Shown: positions 32,293 through 43,739 of the stretch, in pieces | Numbering within the stretch: position 1 is the stretch's first letter | Layout of the letters: each line of letters opens with the position of its first letter | NCBI GenBank assembly: GCA_035610835.1 | Contig: CM069452.1 | Location: forward strand, 71,396,919-71,460,918 | Origin: Ophiura sarsii | Taxonomy: Eukaryota > Echinodermata > Ophiuroidea > Amphilepidida > Ophiuridae | Direction: 5' to 3' | DNA length: 64,000 nt | Made by a program: the position numbers and the translations under genes | Notes under the pieces: model-generated | What the model saw: the letters and a program-made list of their open reading frames with translations, nothing else | Database searches by the model: none | What the model was told of the DNA's origin: nothing

Positions 32293-32956
32293 GTTTCTCT
32301 GTAGTGTAATTAAGAAGTTTGTAGAAAAAAAAGACTGAAAGGAAATTGTGTTGTATATATTACCATTGTGCTGTCGTCTTCGTACCAAGTAGGATTAATT
32401 GAATTTTTTGATTTGTACTTCTGTATGTGTCTCTTAACCCAATTCCTGAACCATTTATAATTTTTAAGTTATGATAAGTAATCAGTGCTTAAAGTCAACC
32501 AAAGTGTCTGTGGGCTCCTCCACTTCTCATTAGGTCTTTGCCAGTGTTAGCGCTGACCTGACCCGCAGATTTAAGGGGTTCAAATCGAGAAATATAGAGG
32601 TCTAGGTATCTACATTGTATCTTTCTAAAACTAGACAAAACAAAGTTAGAAATATAAGGGGTCCAAACTAGTCAAAGAGGTCCTGGACCCCTTAAAACGC
32701 CATCCCTGGTTGCCATGATGATATTTTCAGAAATGCCAACAAATTTGTTGACAAATAACATTTTGACGAGGGATTGGAGGAAAAAGTATGGTTGTCTGAG
32801 TCTGACAGAAAACCAGCATTAAAATTTATGTTTTCCGTCAGCAGTTGTAGCCTACTGGAAGCTGGGATAACCACTTAATTTGAACGCTACTCATAAGCAA
32901 ATATGTTTGAGAGTCAGCAGCCACCTTGTTATTGGTAAATCTCCCATCTCCTACCA
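32293..32956. other. Unassigned intergenic DNA
   Basis: Nothing recognised beyond a short palindromic AT segment. Confidence 0.4.
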
Positions 32957-33107
32957 GGGCTCAAAATACATGGGGGCCAAGGGCGATTAGCCCCCAGTTT
33001 TCGAAAAATAGCCCCCTGAGAAAATGTTGGCCTATGGTTAAATGTACTAAGGGGCGATTTTTGGCAGAATTTGCTCAAAAAAGCCCTCATAGCCAAAAAA
33101 GTATCTC
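32957..33107. repeat. Dispersed repeat, second GCCCCC copy
   Basis: Direct-orientation match to 27440-27600. Confidence 0.75.
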
Positions 33108-33511
33108 CTACCTTTAGGCCTCACTTTACTTTCAAACTCGATTTAACTTGTGTGTAACATCAGTAATATGACAGCATTGTTTTGTTATAATAATATAATG
33201 CTCGTAGCAGCACGCTTCTACAATCTGTGACGTTTTGGTGTCATTGATGACAAGTGAAAAGTTGTGTATTTTTATTCGGTTCGAGCAGTAAACATTTGTT
33301 TGTTTTTTCGGAAAATTGTATACTTACTAAATTTGACTTTAAATATAATGTGGTAACTATTTAGTTGATCATGATTATGTTGTACTTTATAATCTAGCGT
33401 AGTCGTTAACAACTTGTATATTATCAGGCCATAGTAATCACGCAGACTGGTGTCCATTCTAGGCCAAAATGCATTGATGCTTGCTCGCAAAATTAACAAC
33501 CTGTTATGCTT

Positions 33512-33729
33512 TTAACATTTTCCACGCGGCAGACGACATTCCAAAATGTTTCAAAAATGTCAAAATTATTAAATGTCATTACCATATTTGGAATCGCCAT
33601 GAGAAATGCATTAAAATAAGTGCGAACGTTCCTAGTTTTGGTTCAGTAATTCTTGAGATAGACTTTGAAAGGTGTCTGAAAAATCTGTTTTGAATATGGT
33701 AAAACAAATAGCCGCATGGAAAGTGTTAA
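33512..33729. mobile_element. CCACGCGG MITE, complete
   Basis: Ends TTAACATTTTCCACGCGGC and GCCGCATGGAAAGTGTTAA; typical core GGTTCAGTAATTCTTGAGAT. Confidence 0.85.
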
Positions 33730-34479
33730 CTTTGAATGGCATTTTTCGCACTCTATTCTAGGATTCATTTACCATTGAAATTATACATTGCATGATTTCG
33801 TTATGAATTGTAAAAAACACACCTTTAAATTTGCTCAAGATTGACCATGGTATATTTGCCAATGTTTGCCTACGTTATAAATATCGGGTTCGATTTTCAA
33901 AAAAGCATGGATCCACAAATTGGCCTAGAGAAAGACACCAGACTGTTGAATAATGTCAAGCTTATTTAATAGGGCTGTTGTCGTTGATGTGTTTTGGGAT
34001 GTCGATGTGTCAGCATAGCTAAAACTGAATACAAATTGGAATTTTGGACCAAAAAATCTCATTTTAGTTTGAAATGTGTACATGAGTTACAATGAGCCGT
34101 GTTTATCTCAAGTTTATACCGTGAAATTTGCATCAAAATGTAGGATTATTGTGATAATGCGTCGCACACAAAATGGAGGATATGTTTACTTTGAAACAAA
34201 TCTGTGCGCAACTAAAACTTGTCTCGGACAACAGCCCTTCTAATTTTTAGTCAAAATCATCGGCCTATTCAAAGTATGTTCATTGTAATTATTCTGATAT
34301 TTATTACAGGAGTACTTGGTTGAGACGCTGAGAAGTGCGGATAAAGACATTAAGTGTTTGTGGTAATTTTTAACTGGTGGGGATGTACACGTTAAGGTTT
34401 CTTTTTTTCCTGTGAAATATATGTTTGACAAAAATCATGGCTATCGTGGCGTGTTATTTATTTTCTTGTGCAAAAGTTA
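33730..34479. other. Unassigned intergenic DNA
   Basis: AT-rich with no recognised exon or repeat end. Confidence 0.4.
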
Positions 34480-34830
34480 TATTTATACGCAGTAATGGAA
34501 ATACCCACAACTGGTCAACCCTGGTTGACGATCATGTGTGCCACAGCTCTATTAATAATATTGTGTGTACTGATCATAATGGTAGTAGTATTGCTTTATT
34601 CAGTAATAATAAAGAGGATTAATATCATGTCCTGTCCAGTTCCCCCCTCGCTAGTCTGTGGTTGAGATACATGCCTTGCAATGCAGAGAGGTTCATGGTT
34701 CGATTCCCACTAGGACCCCTTTTTTAACTGATTTATTTTCTCTTGTAAAAGTTAGGGTTAGAAATATTCAAAGTCATAGTCAACCCCAGGTGGAAAGTCA
34801 TGTGGGTATTTCCATCGCTGCATATTTATA
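34480..34830. mobile_element. TIR element with tRNA-like core
   Basis: Ends ATTTATACGCAGTAATGGAA and TTCCATCGCTGCATATTTAT are inverted repeats with further inner pairing (GTCAACC..). The core includes a Pol III type B box, GGTTCGATTCC at 34697-34707, preceded by a tRNA-like TGTGGTTGAGATACATGCC. A hydrophobic open frame at 34468-34665 crosses the left TIR and is treated as fortuitous. Confidence 0.6.
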
Positions 34831-35230
34831 TAGTGGAACCTTGTTAATACTAACTTGCTTAACACAAAAATTCCTGACAACACACACACTAAGTTTTTCC
34901 CAGGTCCCAATTGCTATATTTTAAATAATAATTTAACCTGATAAGGCCAGTCTCACATACATTTGGGTGGGTGTCGGGGGGGGTGTCGGGGGGGGGGGGG
35001 GGGGGGGGCTACCACCTATGCGATATGAAACTTCAAAAGAAATGAGGAAATTCGGTTTTGGGCAGAACTAAAACAAAAAAGTCCAAAATTGGGCTCTTCG
35101 AGTAGGGAAATGTTGCAAAAGGGAATCTTTTTTCTTCAAGTGCCCTATATTTTACAATAACCTGATAACACAAATTCCTGTTAACACAAACCAAAATGGG
35201 AGGCCCGTGTGTTAACAAGATTCCACTGTA
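34831..35230. mobile_element. TIR element, TAGTGGAACCTTGTTAA ends, with G-tract
   Basis: TAGTGGAACCTTGTTAATAC and GTTAACAAGATTCCACTGTA are inverted ends of a pogo/Tc1-mariner look. A run of about 28 nearly pure G is at 34976-35008. Inner ACACAAATTCCTG(A/T) repeats on both sides. Confidence 0.7.
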
Positions 35231-35504
35231 TCTACAGTATCTTCATAATTTTATAATACAAAAATACTTGTTAATGGCAAATAGTGGCTGAATTAATTTC
35301 ATCATAGATAATCAAGACGGGGATGGCTATGTGGTCCCAGACCGGCCAGACGTGTTAAGAATTAAACACAGGGCGCCTCGAAAAAGTGGGTACTCTCTTT
35401 TTCTGCAGTGTTTAAGATTTATACTAAAAAACATGCCCTTTTCCCAAATTTGGTTTGTTTTGACACACCACTTTTGTGAAATACACCCGGAATACTTAAG
35501 AATA

Positions 35505-36908
35505 CTAAACTGCACCAATAAAGTATCTAAACACCTACAGATGGTCAGATTTATCGGAACCTGAAATAGTATGCAAAAAAATAATTAATTCGATTCACAG
35601 TTATCTTCTGTGCATTTTGACACCTCTTTTGTTGCGCTAGGATATTGTTTGGTGGATTTATGGGTATTTGAGTGGCTTAAGGTCAAATTCAAAAGTTGCA
35701 AAAAGCTCCTATTCACCCTAATTCCAGAAGGGAACTCACATCAAGCATCACACACAGACAAAATCAAGACAAAAGACACCAAATTTGTTCTGTTTACTTA
35801 ACCATGACAATTAATTATTGATTTTATACCTCCCATCTCTGACCTTTTTGTTTTTGTTATTGACAATTATGCTGATGTTCATCGCAATCGATTTATCCAA
35901 CGCACGACAAACAAATCATTTATAAAAGGCGGGCAAAAATAATGCTGATCTTATTCGTCAACGCTCTTGCTTGTATAGCCTTGATCAGGCTTTCTAAAAT
36001 GTGTATCGGGTTGTAGTATTCCGGGCTATTATATACCAAACTCCTTGTGCATACTGATATTTATAAATAATAACAAGTCCTACAAGCTTATTTATTTAGT
36101 GCGAAAAACTTAGCATCCAAACTGCCGCCCCCTTTACTGGCCCACCAATTACTCACTGAACACGCTGGGCGAAGCCCGGTGTAAACTGTGCAGTGATCGC
36201 CTTTGAGATACCATCGCGGGAGAACGAAGTTCGACTGAGGCCGCAGCCTTGTACAATCTGTTATGACTGGTGAAGTAATTTATGTTAATTGCATAAACAT
36301 GTTGACCCGCCTCCATTAGTGTCGTAATAGCGCATTTTAATGAATATTTACGATGTTTACCGGTCAAAGGCTGCTTGTCTTTTCTGATTGGATGTTATAC
36401 CTTATGAATAATACATATTCGCCATATTTGGGAATATTACCCCCACGAAAAACCATTGGATTTCCATCAGTTTTATAAAGTGAAACATTAGATTGGCATT
36501 GCAGAATGTGCAAGGCTTCGTGTTCAGCACAGCTCTCAGGTCGTAAATCCTATGTCACTTGTCTTAGCACGCTATAATCAGCTTAATAGAGAAGGGTGGG
36601 ATTTCCGTGTTATGGTGTTAGCAACGTCAGATATGGTTACGGACAATATGAGACTGCGTTATTTTAAATGATTTTAGAAGCCTGGTCAAGGCTAGCTTGT
36701 ATAGGGGTTTTTGCAACTTTTGAATTCGACCTTAAGCCACTCAAGTGCCCATAAATACGCCAAACAACATCGTAGCGCAACAAAAGCGGTGTCAAAATGC
36801 ACAGAAGATAACTGAATCGAATTAATTAATTATTTTTTTGCATACTATTTCAGGTTCCGATAAATCTGACCATTTGTAAGTGTTTAGATATTTTATTGGC
36901 GCAGTTTA
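35505..36908. mobile_element. 1.4-kb element with 203-bp inverted arms
   Basis: Arms 35505-35707 and 36706-36908 are about 90 percent identical in inverted orientation, starting TAAACTGCACCAATAAAG. The 1-kb spacer has no recognised protein. Ends TAAACTG/CAGTTTA. Confidence 0.8.
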
Positions 36909-37210
36909 CTTAGAAGGTCATCTCCAAGCGCATGTGTGGATGTTTTTAGATGACGAATTCAATCAAGCCATTATGGACTTGATTCTGTATCTAGGTATTA
37001 GGGTCTTCCCAATTTTGGCTGGTTTTGACTCGTTTCAGGTTTGACACACCATTTTAAAAATACTACTCAAAAGCTCCAATCACATTGTGTGGACGTTTTT
37101 CGATGACGAATTCAATCGAGCCATTAGAATAGCCGGTCGGAAAGCGGCGATTTATTTGTTGATTTATCTTCCAATAGTGTGATCCCAGTTAAAACCTGGT
37201 TAGAGTTATT
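36909..37210. repeat. Two-copy direct repeat (about 155 bp apart)
   Basis: GATGACGAATTCAATC(A/G)AGCCATTA occurs at about 36950 and 37105, each preceded by GTGTGGA(T/C)GTTTTT. In one frame both encode a similar peptide (DDEFNQAI / DDEFNRAI). Confidence 0.6.
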
Positions 37211-37696
37211 GGGCCGTATTCTCGTACTAAACACGGTTTTAGCTTAAAGCCGTGTTTAACTAAACGCGTGTCTAACTTAAACGTGAGTTTATAACAAAAC
37301 GCGATTTTGAACTCTGCAAATCTTGTTCCCAGAGTGGTCCTGCGTTGATTGCACACAGTATTAAATTCATTGGGGCCCTAATGGGTTACAATAGATATCG
37401 ACCGAATGCTTTATAAATACACGGTACTTTTAAAGATTAAACGATCCGCACATCAGCTTGCACCAGGCACGGTTGAGTGATCATTCGAGGCATACAGTTG
37501 GTGCGCGAGTCTTAGTTAAACGCGCATTAAACTACCCCCATACCCATGTTTAATGTTAGACACATTTCAGCGAGTTAGACGCGTGATTAAGTAAAAATGT
37601 ACGAGAATCGCGTTTAGTTAAACGCTGTGTCTATAGTCAAAGTTAGACGCGTGTTTAGCTTAGGACCATGTTTAACTACGTACGAGAATACGGCCC
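37211..37696. mobile_element. MITE, GGGCCGTATTCTCGTA ends
   Basis: TIRs GGGCCGTATTCTCGTAC and GTACGAGAATACGGCCC with ATT on both sides. Interior built of GTTTAA/ACGCGTGTTTA repeats. Looks Harbinger-like by end sequence and 3-bp target. Confidence 0.8.
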
Positions 37697-38824
37697 ATTA
37701 TTATTAACCTCAATATACAACAGACACAACAACACGACACATTCACTGACGACTGCTTCACATGGTTAGCTGCAAACACTTTGTTTTATTTATTTCTCAA
37801 AATAATTGTGATTGGTCCAATCCAAAAAATATTATTACAGTACCAATTAGGCCCTATCACAGCATGAAGGTTCCCCAGCGGGACTTGTGAATCCATAAGT
37901 AGATATCATGCTTGTACAAAAAGGGTTTTTTACGGAGAGGGGAGGTGGTGGGATTTTCTCACAAAAGTGCGGTGTTCATTTGTGCTTGGTGTGTCAAAAC
38001 CAGCAACAATTGGGAATACGGCACTTTTTGAGTGAAAATCTTTAAAATTCTCGTTATGCTTAAAAATTGGGGGAAAACGTGGGGAAAATTGGTTTGTTTT
38101 AGGTCCAATCAGATTGAAAATTCACAACCATGCTTGGTATCCAACTTTTAGTGGATATGAGGTTACGGGCATGTGTGGCCAAATATGGCCCCATTTTTCA
38201 CCCGTCTGGTAAATGAATGACCCCTTTTTATAGCCATTTATGGATCTAAAATCCTTAATTTGGCTGTTTTTCACAGAAATTTGAGCAAAATTGGTCAAAT
38301 ATAATAGGGAACTTATGGGTTTCCGGTAATCTTAAGGGTCCATTTCCCCCCGAAAATGTGTAAATGTTTGGGTCAATTTTCATTTTACTGGTGGCACCCC
38401 CACCGAATCTTACTCCCCTTCGCCCTTGTGTCAGTTGTCTTTTTGCCACCAATGGAGCTTGTTGGACCCAGTGTAATATATCTGGAAAGTATTTCCGAAA
38501 TACATCATTTGCTGATCAAGGGCCAAATGTCATGTTACCCTGTGTTTCTAAATCTAGAAAAGTGATGCTAATTTTAAAATGCTGCAATTTATTTCCTCAC
38601 ATTATTACAATTACTACACAATGGGATTTTTTTTCTTCAATTTCGGTATAATAAAGCTCATTATTATCATTATTTTTTTCAACATTTTTCAACTTTTTTT
38701 TTATGCAAAACATAACTATTTACAAGAATACTGTACATAATAATGATCACAGTCAGATTTACTTGATTTGTTGGAAGATTAGGACATGGTTTATGTGATT
38801 CAATTCTAAAATAATTTACCTTTT
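37697..38824. other. Unassigned intergenic DNA
   Basis: No exon or repeat end identified. Poly-T tracts near 38625-38705. Confidence 0.4.
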
Positions 38825-39045
38825 AAGCGACGAAAAAACACCACCTTGTTCTACGGGCACAACCGATCCATTTTTTAAAACCCAAAAAATATTTGAACAA
38901 ATTTTTTTTTGGGGGGGGGGGGTTGAAATTTTTTTTGGGTTGAAAATTGGTTGAAATTGTTTGAACTCCCCCACCTTCGAAAAACCTGGCCGACCCAGAG
39001 GTCTGTTTGCCCGTAGAACAGGGTTTTAGTATTTTTCGTCGCCTT
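38825..39045. mobile_element. MITE, GGCGACGAAAAA ends
   Basis: AAGCGACGAAAAAACACC on the left against AGTATTTTTCGTCGCCTTA on the right; subterminal GTTCTACGGGCA / GCCCGTAGAAC and GACCCAGAGG/ACCGATCC boxes. Related subterminal pieces occur at 7613, 44433 and 50803-51092. Confidence 0.8.
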
Positions 39046-39136
39046 ATATAAGTTTAACAAATTCCTGTATTATGGCTTTGAACAATTATCCATATCAATG
39101 GTATGGAATTTGATACACAATCCGTTGAATTATTGT

Positions 39137-39329
39137 GAACACTTTCCAAGCGGCTATTGGTTTTACCAAAGGATGACTGAACCAATACTAGGCATGTTTG
39201 CACTTATTTTAATGCATCTCTCATGGTGATTCCAAATACGGTAATGAAATTCAATAATTTTAACATTTTTGAAACATTTGACATTTTGGAATGTCGTCTG
39301 CAGACGCCTGCTGTGTGGAAAGTGCTAAC
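39137..39329. mobile_element. CCACGCGG MITE, diverged copy
   Basis: GAACACTTTCCAAGCGGC to GTGTGGAAAGTGCTAAC with core GAACCAATACTAGGCATGTT. Confidence 0.8.
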
Positions 39330-39377
39330 AACAAAGACACGCAAGAGACACAATGTAGTGTACTGAATGGAAACTTG

Positions 39378-39810
39378 TTAAGGGGCTGTGGACCCTCAGC
39401 ATAGCCTCCATAATAATATTTTTTTGCAGAAAAGGGTTCAATGAATCCAACCATGATCATGAAATTGACCATTTTGGAGAAAATTATAAAAAACACGTGT
39501 TTTTTTTACCCATTTTAGGTTTTGCAAAGATAACTCAAAATATATTTTGTCAAATTTTTTCATACTAGTTTTATTATAATCCTAATACAATTCCTTAGGA
39601 ACTTTTGTTTGTTTTTTGAAAATCTTATTTATTTTTGGGATTATAGACCAAAAAGTGCCAAAATCATGAAAATCACATTTTTGGCACTTTTTGGTCATCG
39701 TTGGATTCATTGAACCCTTTTCTTCAAGAAAATGTATACTTTTATATACATTATTGAAGGAGTTACAGCAGTTTTACGGAGGTTATGCTGAGGGTCCACA
39801 CCCCTCTTAA
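39378..39810. mobile_element. TTAA-flanked TIR element
   Basis: TTAA, then GGGGCTGTGGACCCTCAGCA; right end TGCTGAGGGTCCACACCCC, TC, then TTAA. A second inner pair is AAAAGGGTTCAATGAATCCA / TGGATTCATTGAACCCTTTT. The TTAA duplication is the hallmark of piggyBac-type targets; TIR sequence was not matched to a known family. Confidence 0.75.
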
Positions 39811-40021
39811 CACGAAATCTGATAACACAAAGTAAGGAAATAAATGGTACAACATAATTAATTTCAATACTACGAAAAAAGAAGCTAACGTTTAAAGATG
39901 AACCACTTGTTTTTCACGTATATGAAAGTTGCAATCAAAACAAGATGGACTTGCCATTTCGAAAAAATGTTCAACAGGAAGAATGTCTGGCTTTTTAGTT
40001 GCAATCATCTGCTAAAGCGAG

Positions 40022-40301
40022 TACAGTCCAACCTCGGTTAATTGACCCCCTTCTATCCGAATAACACTGTTATCTGGCTTAATGATCCCAAAGAAAATAC
40101 ATTTTTACAACCTTATCAACTTTTTTTCACAATCTGAAGCATGTGAAGGGTGTTTTTTCATTCAGTACCCTTCTTTTGTCCCAATTTGAGCACTTAAGTA
40201 GCGTCAATGCAGAATTACACATAATTCGCTTATCCAGATGTTTCACTTATCCGGCCATTGCTTGTTCTCATCATGTCTGGATAAACCGAGGTTGGACTGT
40301 A
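40022..40301. mobile_element. Tigger/pogo-like MITE
   Basis: TACAGTCCAACCTCGGTTAA and AACCGAGGTTGGACTGTA flank 280 bp with TA at the ends; CAGTC-AACCTCG-TTA is the terminal signature of pogo/Tigger elements. Confidence 0.85.
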
Positions 40302-40318
40302 TGTAAACAGGTCTTTTT

Positions 40319-40526
40319 TTAACCCCCTACCTGTCTATCTTACAGTAGTTCTGATTGGTTTATTACAAGACGTACTCATATGAATAGCCAATTCAAATGC
40401 AGCTTGTAAAATGTTTCACTCCCATCTTTATCAGGGATATAATTATTCTAACAAAGTCTCTCATTGGTGCAATAAATGATGTATTCATCTTTCTGACCAA
40501 TCGGCCGGTAGTTCTCAGGGGGTTAA
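40319..40526. mobile_element. MITE, TTAACCCCCT ends
   Basis: Inverted ends TTAACCCCCTACC and CTCAGGGGGTTAA; second copy at 6074-6282. Confidence 0.75.
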
Positions 40527-40574
40527 CACAATTCTGCAATTTTTAAGACCAGCATCCATCCATACTCACCTGTT

Positions 40575-40931
40575 GGGCCAAGAAAAAAAAGAAAATCTGC
40601 CTCACATACCCCCTCCTGCGCGCATAATGGTGCGTTCACATTCCCGTCGTTGCGAATCGGCCGACGTCGATGGATATCGGTGCGCGAGTTGAAGCAATGT
40701 CAACTTTTGTCCGTCAACGTCGGCTGATACGCAACGATGCATAACCCTACGTGTTGAGCCCAATTTTGGGCTTTTTATGTAGTTGTCCAGAAAAAAAAGA
40801 GAAAAATTGGCTCCGAAAAGGGGAAAAAGAAGGGAAAAAAAGTGGGCCAAAAACACAATAAAAAAAGAAGTTTCGCATTAAGCATAGCTATCTCCCCAAA
40901 TGTAAGTGAGACAGACCTTTTTTTCGGCCTA
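40575..40931. mobile_element. MITE, AGGCCAAGAAAAAAA ends
   Basis: GGGCCAAGAAAAAAAAGAAA left; TTTTTTTCGGCCTAA right; inner CTGCCTCACATA / AAGTGAGACAGAC. Same class as 46866-47172 and 53506-53830 (GGCC..AGAC..TCTCA). Confidence 0.7.
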
Positions 40932-41283
40932 AAACAACAAAACACAAAGTGGTCCCTTGAATTGAACCTTGTGGTACACCACATCCATCCCTGGTTCCAC
41001 ACAAACTTCTGATACTGTTTCACATGATTTCAAATTCAAAAATTGTGATGCCTAGCCAGCAGGCAACGTTCATTGATTAGCAATATTTTTTACAGCGGTA
41101 ATCACTGCACAATGATCTTAATCCAAACAAAACTGTTTAAACAACAAAAGGTCATACAGTTTGTCTTCTCTTTCAATTTAGACCCTTGGCATTTCGTAAC
41201 CTTTATACTGAAAACCAAACAATAACTATAAACTCTTTTAATTTGTTTGGCATATTACCAGAAATACGTATGTAGTCCATTTG

Positions 41284-41524
41284 CGACTCGTCACATCAAA
41301 ACATACCTCTTGGGGTCTTTTATTTGTTATCCAATGTCTGATATTAACATCATCAAAACATGCAAAACCCAAGCTTTAAATTGATACCTCATACATGAAA
41401 TTTAGCCTTAAGAATCAGGAAATATGATGAATTAAATTTTTTAATATTTTTCCAAGATATTTTACTCCATACTTGAAATTAGAGAAACCGACAAGCGGTA
41501 TGTTTTGATGTGATGGGTCACATA
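41284..41524. mobile_element. TIR element, CACATCAAAACATACC ends
   Basis: GACTCGTCACATCAAAACAT and ATGTTTTGATGTGATGGGTC are inverted, about 240 bp apart. Confidence 0.7.
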
Positions 41525-41532
41525 TGTGATGC

Positions 41533-41768
41533 GATCAAGCATAATGAGTCGTATGTCGGGAATATTAATTTTGAGTTACAGGTAAAAAGAATTGACAAAT
41601 TTGTATGTTTTACTTTGTTTTCTTAGTTGGTAAACTGTTTTAACCTTGAAACTTGAAGTTCGATTTTAGTGGGGTTTGGACCATACTGTAGCATTTTTCA
41701 CCTGCTTTTTAATGATGGACAAATATCAAAATTCAAATATGCCGACATGTGACTTATTTCGCTTGATC
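41533..41768. mobile_element. TIR element, GATCAAG ends (second copy)
   Basis: Diverged copy of 2390-2627 with ends GATCAAGCATAATGAGTC and GACTTATTTCGCTTGATC. Confidence 0.65.
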
Positions 41769-42021
41769 ACGTCATGTAGTCCATTCATTCTCAGGATGGT
41801 AGTGTTACCGTGCAAAGAAAATGTTGAGGTCTTCCCACAATGCATTGCGTGAACACTAGCCAACTAAACTTTTTTCACACGATGCATTTGCCAAACTCTA
41901 AAATTTTAGAAATAAGAAAAACAAACGCTGATAAATAATTTATTCATTGATGTAAACTAGAACCTAAGAGCTCCAACAATGAACGCACTATGAAGCCATG
42001 ATTGTGTGCATATGTCTATAG

Positions 42022-42457
42022 CAAGCAAGCATGTGCAACCTTTTCTACCACACGGGCCGCATTGCGATTTTGAGATCTATTCACGGGCCGCAGCGATTAT
42101 CAAACATTCCAAAACACGTCCGGAGGAGTAATAGGGAGAGGGGAAGTCCATTGCTCATGGAATACCCGCTTCTCTTCGTGTAATTTCCTCTTTTTACTCG
42201 CTTTAGCTGCTGCAAGCGCCATTTTAACCAAGAATTTTATCACGCAATCACACCTTGGGTTATATTTACTTAATGCAGCGCGTCACCCTACTAATATAAG
42301 GGAGCACACCACCAAATCAATCCGTCATTTGGGTAAAACTAGGGAGTTCCGTTTAAAACGGGCCGCATCATTTGGAATTTTAGGATTGCTTCGCGGGCCG
42401 CAGATTAGAGGTCGGCGGGCCGCATGTGGCCCGCGGGCCGCAGGTTGCACACGCTTG
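42022..42457. mobile_element. hAT non-autonomous element with 8-bp target duplication
   Basis: Perfect 8-bp direct repeats GTCTATAG at 42014-42021 and 42458-42465 flank a 436-bp element. Ends CAAGCAAGCATGTGCAACC and the complement of CAAGCGTGTGCAACCTG. Repeated CGGGCCGCA motifs, including CGGCCCGCGGGCC-type, are the known signature of hAT (Charlie-like) ends. No transposase. A paralogous site without the insertion is at about 46763. Confidence 0.9.
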
Positions 42458-43017
42458 GTCTATAGGAACCGAGACAAATTGGAGACCAGAATGATGGCAT
42501 TTTGCAAAAACGCAATGCATTGTGGGGGTGTCTTTAAAATCTTCTTTGGTTACCGTGTTTACTTTGTGTCAGCTCAAGCTAGGAGATGATGTAACTGCAT
42601 ACTATCTAGACATCTAATTCAGTCAGTTCCAAATTGGTGAAACCTGGTTCACAGTAGCGAATTTAGAAGAGCGTCGCGTGCAAAACGCTCGCATGGCCCG
42701 CAATGTCATTGTCTGCGTGACGCTTGCGTATGCCAAAATCGCGCTTATACGCTTTGATTACTTATGCGCGCGGATAGATAAAAACAGAATATTTCTTGCC
42801 AATTTGGAACTGATTGAACTATAGTGAAAACATCATAATATCACACATACGCGTAATTCCATTGCCACACTAACAACGAATGTTGGCTGTGGCGTGGTAT
42901 CATGGTCAGCCAGCAACTCTTTTTCTCCTTTCAATGCAGTGAAACCAATATGGATTGTACAAACGATTGAACTCACAGTTAACAACTAACGCCTCCTCCA
43001 ATGATAAACAAACACAA

Positions 43018-43450
43018 GTTGTGCAACAGGTCGATGGGGTGGGGGGCACTCAACTTTTTTTGGTAAGAATGTGCCGCCCAGGGTCTGAAAAAGAGGGGCT
43101 TTGGAACTGAACTGAGAGGATTTTATGACGTAAAATAATGTCCAAGAACTAATTTTCTTGATAAACTAGAACAAGAACTTGTTTGTTTTTCAAATATGAT
43201 CAGTAAGAACGAACATTTCTTAGAAAAATACGGGTTTTAGAACGCACATTTTCCAAAAAAATTGGGGCTTTGGAATGACAATTTTCGTTATTTTTGGAAA
43301 TTCAATAAAATGGGGTCTTAAGAGCTGATTGATGCAGGCTCAAAAAAGGGGAGGGTCTTAAGAGCTACCAGAAGAGGGTGAAAAAGGAGGTCTTCATGGT
43401 GGTACATACCTATACCCCTTTTCAAATGTCAGTGCCCCCATCCCCGGGGA
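43018..43450. mobile_element. GGGGCACTCAA-ended repeat
   Basis: GGTGGGGGGCACTCAACTTT...ATGTGCCGCC matches the start of a repeat at 63046-63110. Interior has TTAAGAGCT repeats. The right end is near CCCCCATCCCCGGGGA. Confidence 0.55.
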
Positions 43451-43548
43451 TTGATTATCTTAAGTGAAATACAAAATTCTGAACTGTAACAGCTACAACT
43501 ACTAATAAACTAATTTAGCGGAATGTTGGGGGGACCAGGGGATAGTTG

Positions 43549-43658
43549 GTACTAGTTGGAACTAGTTGGTACTAGTTGGTACTAGTTGGAACTAGTTGGT
43601 ACTAGTTGGAACTAGTTGGTACTAGTTGGAACTAGTTGGTACTTGTTGGTACTAGTTT
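43549..43658. repeat. GGTACTAGTT(GG/GGAA) minisatellite overlapping MSL1 stop
   Basis: About ten 10-11-bp units alternating ACTAGTTGGT and ACTAGTTGGA. The last unit at 43652-43654 supplies the minus-strand TAG that ends MSL1, so the array starts the 3' UTR. Confidence 0.95.
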
Positions 43659-43739
43659 TTACACGCTCTGCTCCTCGTCTGCCTCTTTGTGTCTGCGCTC
43701 TCACGCTCTTTGGCATCGAACCACGGTATGTCGAAATTC
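43652..43739 (-). CDS. MSL1: MSL1 terminal exon (end of PEHE domain, stop)
   Basis: Acceptor GTCTTTTGCAG. One base completes the glycine codon split from the previous exon, then NFDIPWFDAKERESADTKRQ and TRSRACKN, then TAG. It corresponds to NFELPWLD...RTCRK at the human C-terminus, the conserved end that closes the MOF/MSL3-binding domain. The stop lies in the minisatellite. Confidence 0.93.

Noticed and set aside
34468..34665. Small single-pass membrane protein with a long hydrophobic helix
   Set aside because: The frame starts just outside and runs into the left inverted end of a TIR element, in AT-rich codons; no conserved context.
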